DNA of 64,000 bases from Pseudomonas citrullilanati (GTDB lineage Bacteria > Pseudomonadota > Gammaproteobacteria > Pseudomonadales > Pseudomonadaceae): assembly GCF_030580855.1 (NCBI RefSeq), contig NZ_JAUQOP010000008.1, positions 62,001-126,000 of the forward strand, written 5' to 3'. The notes below the pieces were generated by a model. It saw only the letters and a program-made list of their open reading frames with translations, did no database searches and was not told where the DNA came from. The translations under genes and the position numbers were made by a program. Every line of letters starts with the position of its first letter. Within the stretch, counting starts at the first letter, position 1. Shown here in pieces: positions 9,815 to 16,605 of this stretch.

Positions 9815-10679
9815 CGGCGTTCTCCAGGGCGAGCGCCAGTGGAATGATCACGAAGAAGTTCGAACCGATCCCCGGGGTACTGTCCATCCCGACCTCGCCA
9901 CCGAGCAATTCGGCGAAGCGTTTGCACAACGACAGGCCGAGGCCGGTACCCCGCAGGCGTTTCTGCAACGGCGAGTCGACCTGGGAGAAGTCTTCGAACA
10001 AGGCACCGTGCAGCTCCGGCGCGATCCCGATGCCGGTGTCGCTGACGGCGAAGCGCACCCGATCCTGCCCCTCGAGACGCGCCGAGACCCGCACTTCACC
10101 ACGGGTGGTGAACTTCAGCGAGTTGGAAATGAAGTTGCGCAGGATCTGCGCGAGCTTCTTGTCGTCGGTGTACAGGCGCGGAAGGCCGACTGGTTCTTCG
10201 AAGATCAGGTCCACCGCCGACGCGTCGACGATGGGCCGGAACATGCCTCGCAAGGCCGAGAACAGGTCGAACATGTCGAACCACGCCGGGGAAATGCTGA
10301 TCCGCCCGGCTTCGATTTTCGCCAGGTCGAGCAAGTCATCGACCATGTCGCTGAGTTCGCGGGCGGCGCTGCTGACGAACGCCACCTGCTTGTGCTGCTC
10401 GAGGCTGAGGGGGCCGTCGAGTTCGTCGGCGAGCAAGCTGTTGATGCTCAGGATCGAGCCCAGCGGCGTGCGGAACTCGTGGCTCATGTACGACAGGAAG
10501 CGGCTTTTCAAGTCCGAGGCCTGGCGCAGTTGCTCGGCCTGGGTGTCGAGTTCGGCGTAGAGCGCCAGCACGCCCTGGTTGGTTTCATCGAGTTCCTCGC
10601 GCAAGGCGGCGGTCTCGCTTTGCAACTGGGCGATCAGCGCGGCCTGTTCGGCCGGGTTCAGGGTAGGCGACTCAGCCAT
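9804..10679 (-). CDS. Soluble sensor histidine kinase of the stressosome operon
   Basis: Histidine kinase of 291 residues with an N-terminal coiled coil (about 10-60), HisKA with His67 in YMSHEFRTPLG, and a HATPase domain (NFISNSLKF, DTGIGI, GTGLGLSL). It has no separate sensory or membrane domain, so its input must come from a partner protein. The upstream RsbX-like gene overlaps the ATG at 10679 by 8 bp and the downstream hybrid kinase overlaps by 11 bp. A role as the target of RsbT or of the phosphatase is inferred from context. Confidence 0.9.
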   Translation of the reverse strand: MAESPTLNPAEQAALIAQLQSETAALREELDETNQGVLALYAELDTQAEQLRQASDLKSRFLSYMSHEFRTPLGSILSINSLLADELDGPLSLEQHKQVAFVSSAARELSDMVDDLLDLAKIEAGRISISPAWFDMFDLFSALRGMFRPIVDASAVDLIFEEPVGLPRLYTDDKKLAQILRNFISNSLKFTTRGEVRVSARLEGQDRVRFAVSDTGIGIAPELHGALFEDFSQVDSPLQKRLRGTGLGLSLCKRFAELLGGEVGMDSTPGIGSNFFVIIPLALALENADES

Positions 10680-11688
10680 GGGCGGCCTCCAAGGCAACGA
10701 CCAGCACCGTCACATCGTCCCGTCCACGGCAGAAGTCACGATGCAGGACCGTGGCTATCACGGCGGGATGGCGGTGCACCAGGCCGGGGTAGTCTTGAAG
10801 ATTCCAACGGGACTGCAAACCGTCGCTGTACATGATCAATAGGTGTCCGTTTACGTGAGCATAGTCAAAGGGCTGGGCTTTGCGGTATTGGCCGCCGACG
10901 ATGCCCGGGTTCGACGCCAGGCCCCGCGACTTGTCCGCGGTGACCAGGGTGGCGCCAATATTGCCAACGCCGGTGAAGGTCAGGCCATCGCGCGGCGCAT
11001 TGAACTGGGCGATGGCCGCCGCGCCGCCGCGCGTGCCGATCATGTCGCGGTGCATGTCTTCCATCAACAGCACCGGCGTGGCGAAGGGGCCGCGGGCGAA
11101 TGTCCGCTCCCCCGCCTTGGCCGCGCGTTCGGCGTCCTCACCGTGGCCGAGGCCGTCGATCACCAGCGCGCTGACGCTGCTGCCGTTGTACGCCAGGTGC
11201 CAGGTGTCGCCACAGGCCGGATCATCGTTGAGCGAGTGCTGGCTGACGCCGTAGCGCAGGTCCGCCTGGCGGTTGCCGCGCGGGTACAGACGCGCCAGCA
11301 ACACCGCGCCACGGGCATCGGCGTAGACATCGAACACTTCGGCCTGGCGCGCCACGGCGCCAAGGCCGATACCCTGGGTACCCCCCGTGGAAAACCCATC
11401 GGTCAGGCAGGCATCCAGGTCAAAGCCCTGGGCGCGGTCCACCGCGAGCAGCTCGATGCCAAACCCGCCGGGACACGCAAGCACGCGCACATGGAGCTCG
11501 CCGCGGGTGGCGTGCTTGAGCACGTTGCTGGCCAGCTCGGTGGTGACCAGCGCCACACGTCCGGCATCGGTCTCATCGAAGCCGTGCAGCTCGGCGAGCC
11601 TTTGCGTGGTGCGCCGGGCATAGCCGATCTGGCTGATGTCTTCGATCAGCAGCACCTGGGTCAGCGACCCGGCGATCGTCATGTCCAT
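10672..11688 (-). CDS. RsbX-like PP2C phosphatase fused to RsbT-like ATPase domain
   Basis: Two-domain regulator of 338 residues. Residues 1-135 form an anti-sigma-type HATPase domain with an intact N-box (Glu51 and Asn55 in ELASN) and GTQGIGLG. Residues 145-335 form a SpoIIE/RsbX PP2C phosphatase with metal-binding Asp178 (VIDGLGHGE), Asp289 (MYSDGL) and Asp324/325 (RDDVTVLV). In Bacillus stressosomes RsbX dephosphorylates RsbR and RsbS, and the same reset role is inferred here. The N-terminal kinase-like domain is extra compared with classical RsbX. Overlaps rsbT by 10 bp. Confidence 0.88.
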   Translation of the reverse strand: MDMTIAGSLTQVLLIEDISQIGYARRTTQRLAELHGFDETDAGRVALVTTELASNVLKHATRGELHVRVLACPGGFGIELLAVDRAQGFDLDACLTDGFSTGGTQGIGLGAVARQAEVFDVYADARGAVLLARLYPRGNRQADLRYGVSQHSLNDDPACGDTWHLAYNGSSVSALVIDGLGHGEDAERAAKAGERTFARGPFATPVLLMEDMHRDMIGTRGGAAAIAQFNAPRDGLTFTGVGNIGATLVTADKSRGLASNPGIVGGQYRKAQPFDYAHVNGHLLIMYSDGLQSRWNLQDYPGLVHRHPAVIATVLHRDFCRGRDDVTVLVVALEAAHG

Positions 11689-12083
11689 CGGGTGATCGTG
11701 ATGCGGGTGCCCTTGCCAGGCTCGGTGTCGAGCTCGAACTCATCGACCAGGCGCTTGGCACCGGTCAGCCCCAGCCCCAGGCCACCGCCCGAGGTCCAGC
11801 CGTCGGTCATCGCCAGCTTGATGTCGGCAATGCCCGGCCCTTCGTCGCGAAAGACCAAGCGCAGGCCGACACGGCCGCCCTCGTCGAGGATCTCCCAGTC
11901 CATGTCGCCGCCACCGCCATAGACCATGGTATTGCGCGCCAGCTCGCTGACGGCGGTCACCAGTTTGGTCAGGTCGATCAGGCGCATGCCGCATTCGGTG
12001 GCCAGCTTGCGCGCCGTTTGCCGGGCGAGCACCACATCCTGCTCGATGTTGATCGGTTGAGTGCCGCTGCTGCGCACGGTCAT
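11679..12083 (-). CDS. rsbT: RsbT-like switch serine/threonine kinase
   Basis: GHKL-fold kinase of 134 residues. In characterised stressosomes RsbT phosphorylates RsbR and RsbS and is then released to activate a downstream target. The ATP-lid motifs are intact: ELARN (Glu47, Asn51), DEGPGI and GLGLGL. It overlaps rsbS by 4 bp (ATGA) and the RsbX-like gene by 10 bp, showing tight co-translation. The gene symbol rests on gene order and motif match. The released target is not RsbU, since no such gene is present. The downstream histidine kinases are candidates. Confidence 0.9.
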   Translation of the reverse strand: MTVRSSGTQPINIEQDVVLARQTARKLATECGMRLIDLTKLVTAVSELARNTMVYGGGGDMDWEILDEGGRVGLRLVFRDEGPGIADIKLAMTDGWTSGGGLGLGLTGAKRLVDEFELDTEPGKGTRITITRWT

Positions 12084-12442
12084 TGGTGGCGTACTCGTTC
12101 CTGCAGCAGTTTCATTCCGCGCTCGACGTTCAGCGCGGTGCTGACGCCGGGCAGCGTCAGGCCGAGCTCGACCAAGGTGATCGCCACCGCCGGTTGCATG
12201 CCGACCAGCATGGTTTCGGCGTCCATGATCTTCGACAGGCCGGAGATGGTCGCGATCATCCGGCCGATGAACGAATCGACCATGTCCAATGCGGAAATGT
12301 CGATCAACACCCCGCGCGCCGATGTCTTGCTGATGCGCTCGGACAGGTCGTCCTGCAGGGTCAGGGCCAGTTGGTCATGCATGTCGACCTGAATGGTGAC
12401 GAGCAGGAACTCGCCCATCTGTAGAATCGGGATACGTTCCAT
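12080..12442 (-). CDS. rsbS: RsbS-like STAS-domain antagonist
   Basis: Single STAS domain of 120 residues, the stressosome scaffold protein that holds RsbT. The acceptor region IDISALDMVDSFIGRM places Ser57 at the position equivalent to the phosphorylated Ser59 of Bacillus RsbS. Length is standard for the family. It lies 4 bp downstream of rsbR and overlaps rsbT by 4 bp. Assignment is firm because STAS proteins ending this way and followed directly by an RsbT kinase are typical of rsbRST modules. Confidence 0.92.
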   Translation of the reverse strand: MERIPILQMGEFLLVTIQVDMHDQLALTLQDDLSERISKTSARGVLIDISALDMVDSFIGRMIATISGLSKIMDAETMLVGMQPAVAITLVELGLTLPGVSTALNVERGMKLLQERVRHQ

Positions 12443-12446
12443 CGGC

Positions 12447-13298
12447 TCAGGCCGTCTTGCCGAGGCTGACGCCCAGGCGCGTCAGGGCCAGCTTGAGCGC
12501 ATCGGCCAGGTTGGCCTTGGTCACCACGCCTTGCAGGTCGAGGCCCAGGTGCACGATGGTCTGGGCGATTTGCGGGCGCACGCCGCTGATGATGCAGTCG
12601 GCGCCCATCAGGCGGATGGCGGTCACGGTTTTGAGCAGGTGCTGGGCCACCAGGGTGTCGACGGTCGGTACGCCGGTGATGTCGATGATGGCGATTTCCG
12701 AACCGGTGTCGACGATACGCTGCAGCAGCGATTCCATCACGACCTGGGTGCGTTGCGAATCGAGGGTGCCGATCATCGGCAGCGCCAGCACGCCGTCCCA
12801 CAGCTTGACGACCGGGGTGGACAGTTCCAGCAGTTCTTCCTGCTGACGCTTGATCACCGCCTCGCGGGATTTCTGGAAGGTGCGGATGGTGTGCAGGCCG
12901 AACGCGTCGAACAGCTCGGAGATCTCCCAGAGTTGTTCGGCGAGCAACGCCGGTTGCTCGCGGTAATGCGTTTGCAGCAGGGCAAACAGCGGCCCCTTGA
13001 GGGCGAAGATGAAACTGGCGGTTTGCTGGGAATCGTGTCCGAGCTGGGCGCGGCTGTGGGACAGTTTCTCCAGGAACTGGCGGGTGGACTCCCAGCCCGG
13101 CGCATTGATGTTGCTGCCGTTGTTGTTCTGCAGGCCGCTGATCACCAGTTGCAGGAATTCGCTGGTCTGTTGTTGCAGGTCCTGGTTCTTGAGGTTACGG
13201 GTCGCACCGCTGGTTTCCAACCCATTGGTCCATTCGCCCAGCAGCTGTGCCTGTTTGTCTTTGATCGCCTCGAGGGTGGTGTTCTGCAGTGCTGCCAT
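12447..13298 (-). CDS. rsbR: RsbR-like stressosome sensor co-antagonist
   Basis: Stressosome sensor of 283 residues: an N-terminal helical domain (about 1-150) of the RsbR_N globin-like type but without an obvious haem ligand, then a C-terminal STAS domain. The STAS part has DITGVPTVDTLVAQH and GVRPQIAQTIVHLG. Thr215 and Thr247 align with the RsbT target threonines of Bacillus RsbRA (Thr171 and Thr205), by memory of the family. The ATG at 13298 was preferred over a TTG at 13316 because GAGGAG lies 10 bases upstream. First gene of the six-gene operon. Confidence 0.92.
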   Translation of the reverse strand: MAALQNTTLEAIKDKQAQLLGEWTNGLETSGATRNLKNQDLQQQTSEFLQLVISGLQNNNGSNINAPGWESTRQFLEKLSHSRAQLGHDSQQTASFIFALKGPLFALLQTHYREQPALLAEQLWEISELFDAFGLHTIRTFQKSREAVIKRQQEELLELSTPVVKLWDGVLALPMIGTLDSQRTQVVMESLLQRIVDTGSEIAIIDITGVPTVDTLVAQHLLKTVTAIRLMGADCIISGVRPQIAQTIVHLGLDLQGVVTKANLADALKLALTRLGVSLGKTA

Positions 13299-13529
13299 GT
13301 ATGCGTTGCTCCTCAACGTAGGGGGACCGGTAACCAGGGACGGCCGGTGCGAATTGAATGACCCTGGCCATCAGAAATAGTTTTGCCAGTCGTTTCGCGA
13401 ATTTACAGGGGCTGCGTCGCTCGTGCTCGTAATATTTGATTACCGTGCCGGGATGACGCTTATAGCCGCAGAAATCGCGTGACTGGGCGTTACACTTTGG
13501 CGAGCGCTGCCGGGTGAATCGTTTGCCAG

Positions 13530-14399
13530 CTAAACCTGCGCGGGCGAGCCCAGGGTCTTGATCAAAAAGCTGCGCAGCCCGTCCACGGCGATGGATCCTT
13601 GCGAGGCGCGGCTGCGATAGACCGCCACGCTCATGGACTCCAGGGCGCCCAGGCCATGTTCCTGGCCCAGCACCTGCAAATTGGCCGGGGTGCAGCAGCG
13701 GGTCAGCACCGCCACCGCCACCCCGCTTTCCACCGCGGCGATCTGCCCGGCCAGGCTCGAACTGTTGTACACGACCTTGTAGCGGCGTCCTTGCCGGGCC
13801 AGTGTTTCGACCGCGGTGCGGCGGGCCAGGCTCTCTTCGTCGTAGACCGCGATGGGCAGCGGGTCGCGGCGCCAGAGTTCGAATTGCGGCGAGCCGACCC
13901 AGACCATCGGTTCATGGAACAGGAAGGCGCCGCGCCGCGGGCTGTCGCGCGAGACCAGGGCCAGGTCCAGCTCGCCGCTGGCCACCCGGGGAATGAGCGC
14001 GGTGGATTGTTCGCAGGTCAACTCGATATCGACGCTGGCGTAGCGCGCCGAAAACCGTTTCAACACCGGTGTCAGGTAGGGCCCGGCATAGTCCTCCGCC
14101 ACCCCGAGGCGGATCCGCCCGCTCAACTGCTCGCCCCAGAACGCCCCCAGTGTTTCCGCGTGCAAGGCCAGCATGCGCCGGGCATAGCCGAGCAGCGCTT
14201 CGCCGTCGCTGGTGAGCTGGAAGTGTCGCGGGCCGCGGCTCAAGACCTGGCGACCAAGGGCCGACTCGAGTTTCTTGAGCTGCATGCTGACGGCCGACTG
14301 CGACTTATTGATCTCGAGGGCGGCGCTCGACAGCGAGCCGGTATCGACGGCGGCGACGAAGCACTTGAGCCAATCGATCTGAAGATCCCTGGGGGTCAT
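13530..14399 (-). CDS. LysR family regulator, divergent from LysE exporter
   Basis: LysR-type regulator of 289 residues. The N-terminal winged helix-turn-helix reads FVAAVDTGSLSSAALEINKS then SAVSMQLKKLE. The C-terminal part is a substrate-binding effector domain (RIRLGVAEDYAGPYLTPVL). The ATG at 14399 was chosen because it gives the canonical LysR N-terminus; the frame runs further upstream. Divergent from the LysE exporter at 14511, with a palindromic T-N11-A box between, so it probably controls that exporter and itself. Confidence 0.92.
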   Translation of the reverse strand: MTPRDLQIDWLKCFVAAVDTGSLSSAALEINKSQSAVSMQLKKLESALGRQVLSRGPRHFQLTSDGEALLGYARRMLALHAETLGAFWGEQLSGRIRLGVAEDYAGPYLTPVLKRFSARYASVDIELTCEQSTALIPRVASGELDLALVSRDSPRRGAFLFHEPMVWVGSPQFELWRRDPLPIAVYDEESLARRTAVETLARQGRRYKVVYNSSSLAGQIAAVESGVAVAVLTRCCTPANLQVLGQEHGLGALESMSVAVYRSRASQGSIAVDGLRSFLIKTLGSPAQV

Positions 14400-14414
14400 G
14401 GTGGAAATCCCTGC

Positions 14415-14429
14415 ATTCGATAATCGAAT
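14415..14429. promoter_or_regulatory. Palindromic LysR-type operator
   Basis: Perfect 15-bp palindrome ATTCGAT-A-ATCGAAT in the 111-bp gap between the divergent LysR gene and the LysE exporter. It contains the T-N11-A pattern expected of LysR boxes (T at 14416, A at 14428). It lies 16 bp from the regulator start and about 80 bp from the exporter start. Confidence 0.6.
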
Positions 14430-14510
14430 ACCTGAGTGCCACAATATGCGCTTTTCGTCCAGGCCTTCTCGCGCCAACATCAGCCCCAGTGATCACGCCC
14501 CGGAGCCCCC

Positions 14511-15116
14511 ATGTCCCTCGACGCCTGGCTGTTCTACCTGTTGACCTGTTGCGGCATCGCCCTGGTGCCGGGCCCCAACGCCCTGCTGGTGTTGACCCAC
14601 GGGGCGATCCATGGCCACCGCAAGACCCTGTTCACCATCACCGGCGGTGTCCTCGGCTTCGCCGTCGTCATTGCCTTGTGCGTCCTGGGCCTTGGCGCCC
14701 TGCTCCAAGCGTCGCTGCACTGGCTGACCGCACTGAAGATCATCGGCGGGCTCTACCTGATCTGGCTCGGATTGGGGCTTTGGCGCTCGGAGGCGATGAC
14801 CCTCGCAGTCGATGGGGCGACGCCATCCGCCGACTGGTCGCTGTTTCGCCAGGGGCTGCTGTCGGCGGTCTCCAATCCCAAGGCGCTGCTGCTGTTCACC
14901 GCCTTCATCACGCCTTTCATCGACGCCCAGCGCAACCTGCTCCTGCAGGCGGCGATCATGGCGCTGACCTACGCATTCGTCGAATTCACCGTGGAGTTCG
15001 GCGTGGCGAGCGCGGCGAACCGGGTCCGGCCATGGCTGGCACGCATGGGCCGGCGCTTCAATCGCATTTGCGGTGGGTTTTTCGTTGCGTTCGGGGCGCT
15101 GCTGCCGGTTCGCTAG
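14511..15116 (+). CDS. LysE family translocator
   Basis: Amino-acid exporter of 201 residues, LysE/RhtB type. The signature GIALVPGPNALLVLTHGAIHG near residue 20 and about six hydrophobic segments fit the family. It is divergent from the LysR regulator, the classic regulator-exporter layout. The TAG stop at 15114-15116 lies in the CTAG flanking a MITE-like element that follows immediately, so the insertion sits exactly at the gene end without shortening the protein. Substrate unknown. Confidence 0.92.
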   Translation: MSLDAWLFYLLTCCGIALVPGPNALLVLTHGAIHGHRKTLFTITGGVLGFAVVIALCVLGLGALLQASLHWLTALKIIGGLYLIWLGLGLWRSEAMTLAVDGATPSADWSLFRQGLLSAVSNPKALLLFTAFITPFIDAQRNLLLQAAIMALTYAFVEFTVEFGVASAANRVRPWLARMGRRFNRICGGFFVAFGALLPVR

Positions 15117-15254
15117 GCTCTGTCTGAAATGTGTCTGCTCGAAGGCCAGACAAGGCGAAACGGGGCGAGGAAGCGCAGTGTACTGGAGTACATGAGCATT
15201 CCGAACCCCGTTTCAACGCAGTATGGGCGAGTGCAGACACATTTCAGACAGAGC
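15117..15254. mobile_element. MITE-like element with terminal inverted repeats
   Basis: 138-bp non-coding element. Left end GCTCTGTCTGAAATGTGTCTGC (15117-15138) is the exact reverse complement of the right end (15233-15254). CTAG flanks both sides (15113-15116 and 15255-15258). This can be read as a 4-bp target duplication of the YTAR type made by IS5-family transposases, although CTAG is itself palindromic. An inner imperfect dyad involves GAAACGGGG and CCCCGTTTC. No transposase is encoded, so it would be mobilised in trans. Confidence 0.7.
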
Positions 15255-15298
15255 CTAGGCATCAGCCCGCCCGATCTGCGGTGCCTATCCGGGCCCCT

Positions 15299-16066
15299 TC
15301 AGACCCTGTCCGATTCATCCGCACGCAGCGTCAGCACCGAGACTCCCGATGACGTCACCGCAACGGTGTGCTCGAATTGCGCCGAGAGCGTCCCGTCCTG
15401 GGTCACGACCGTCCAGCCATCAGCCTGGGTCCTGACATGGCGGGCGCCCTGGTTGAGCATCGGTTCGATGGTGAACACCATCCCCTCGCGCAGCACCAGG
15501 CCGGTGCCGGGCTTGCCGAAATGCAAGACCTGGGGCTCCTCGTGCATCTGCTGGCCGATTCCATGGCCGCAGTATTCACGCACCACGCAGTACCCATTTT
15601 CCCTGGCATGGCGCTCGATGGCCGCCCCCACATCCCCCAGGCGCGCGCCCGGTCGTACGGTGCGGATACCTTGCCACATCGCCTCGTACGTAACCCGGAC
15701 CAGGCGCCGGGCAGTGGCGCTGACATTGCCGATCAGGTAAGTCTTGCTGGAGTCGGCGATATAGCCGTTCTTTTCCAGGGTGATGTCGAAATTGACGATA
15801 TCGCCCTCGCGCAAAATCCTGGAAGGTGACGGCACCCCGTGGCAGACCTCCTCGTTCACCGAGCAATTGAGCACGAACCCAAAACCATACTGGCCCTTGC
15901 TCGCCGGTCGGGCCTTGAGATCGTCGACGATGAACCGCTCCACCCTGGCATCGACTTGAAGGGTCGACATCCCCGCCAGTGGGGTCTTGTCCAACAATTC
16001 GAACACCGAGGCCAGGAGTCGGCCAGACTCTGCCAGCAGGGCAACCTGCTCCGGACTCTTGATCAT
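15299..16066 (-). CDS. map: Type I methionine aminopeptidase
   Basis: Removes N-terminal methionine from nascent proteins using two metal ions. The 255-residue protein has family motifs in order: ELSVNEEVCHGVP-like (here NCSVNEEVCHGVPS), NFDITLEKNGYIADSS (first metal Asp pair), YCGHGIGQQMHEEP (metal and catalytic His) and MVFTIEPML (metal Glu), ending FEHTVAVT. The ATG at 16066 lies two bases after the stop of the ParD-like gene; a TTG at 16072 is possible. It is not in the usual map context next to rpsB, so it is likely a second, accessory copy. Confidence 0.93.
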   Translation of the reverse strand: MIKSPEQVALLAESGRLLASVFELLDKTPLAGMSTLQVDARVERFIVDDLKARPASKGQYGFGFVLNCSVNEEVCHGVPSPSRILREGDIVNFDITLEKNGYIADSSKTYLIGNVSATARRLVRVTYEAMWQGIRTVRPGARLGDVGAAIERHARENGYCVVREYCGHGIGQQMHEEPQVLHFGKPGTGLVLREGMVFTIEPMLNQGARHVRTQADGWTVVTQDGTLSAQFEHTVAVTSSGVSVLTLRADESDRV

Positions 16067-16068
16067 GC

Positions 16069-16275
16069 TCAACCCACCACCAGCGGCTGGGCACGCACGC
16101 CCACGCTGTCGAGCTCGCGACGCATGACCTCATTGAAAGTCAGATCGGGATTCATTTCGCACAGCAGGCCGACCTTGATCCAGAAAGCCGCCTGCGCGTT
16201 GATGGAGCGGCAGGACACCTTGGTGGCCCGCCGCAGTTGGTCATGCAGTTCGTCGTCGATGTTCACAATGCCCAA
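16069..16275 (-). CDS. ParD-like antitoxin family protein
   Basis: Small protein of 68 residues resembling the ParD-like ribbon-helix-helix antitoxin family (NIDDELHDQLRRATKVSCRS near the N-terminus, then INAQAAFWIKVG). A TTG start at 16275 is supported by AGGAG 6 bases upstream. No ParE-type toxin follows. Instead the methionine aminopeptidase gene begins two bases after the stop, indicating one transcript. It may act as a DNA-binding autoregulator of map or as an antitoxin without a classical toxin. That interpretation is inference. Confidence 0.75.
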   Translation of the reverse strand: MGIVNIDDELHDQLRRATKVSCRSINAQAAFWIKVGLLCEMNPDLTFNEVMRRELDSVGVRAQPLVVG

Positions 16276-16376
16276 TGGCTTCTCCTAAATACGTTTCGTA
16301 TATGCTTAGCATATAGTTCGTATGCAGAAAAACCAAGGCCCGTTGTCCGCATGCTTTGCCGACGTTTGCGCCATGG

Positions 16377-16586
16377 TCAGCTGGACGAAGCCGCTTTTCC
16401 CTTCCCGGCTGCGGGCGCGCCGGCCTTGGTGCCATGGCCACCCGCCGGGTGTCCACTCAGGTATGTCGGCGCTTGCCTGGAAGCCTGTTGCCGGCGTTCC
16501 AGCGCATCAGCGCCATCCGATGCCTGGGCGACCCAGGGGGCAGCCACGAATAAGCCGAACAGCGTCCAGATCAGCAGTGGTTTCAT
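16377..16586 (-). CDS. Small secreted protein of the efflux operon
   Basis: Unrecognised 69-residue product with a signal peptide (MKPLLIWTLFGLFVAAPWVA, cleavage near AQA-SD) and a mature part of about 46 residues rich in Ala, Gly, Lys and Ser. A good ribosome site (GAGGTG) precedes the ATG at 16586. It starts 20 bp after the stop of the FUSC efflux protein on the same strand, so it is probably the last gene of that operon. It may be periplasmic; no function is proposed. Confidence 0.6.
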   Translation of the reverse strand: MKPLLIWTLFGLFVAAPWVAQASDGADALERRQQASRQAPTYLSGHPAGGHGTKAGAPAAGKGKAASSS

Positions 16587-16605
16587 TTCAGTTCACCTCG
16601 GTTGG

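Noticed and set aside
15058..15240. 60-codon minus-strand frame over the MITE
   Set aside because: Derived from the repeat element; no known protein features.
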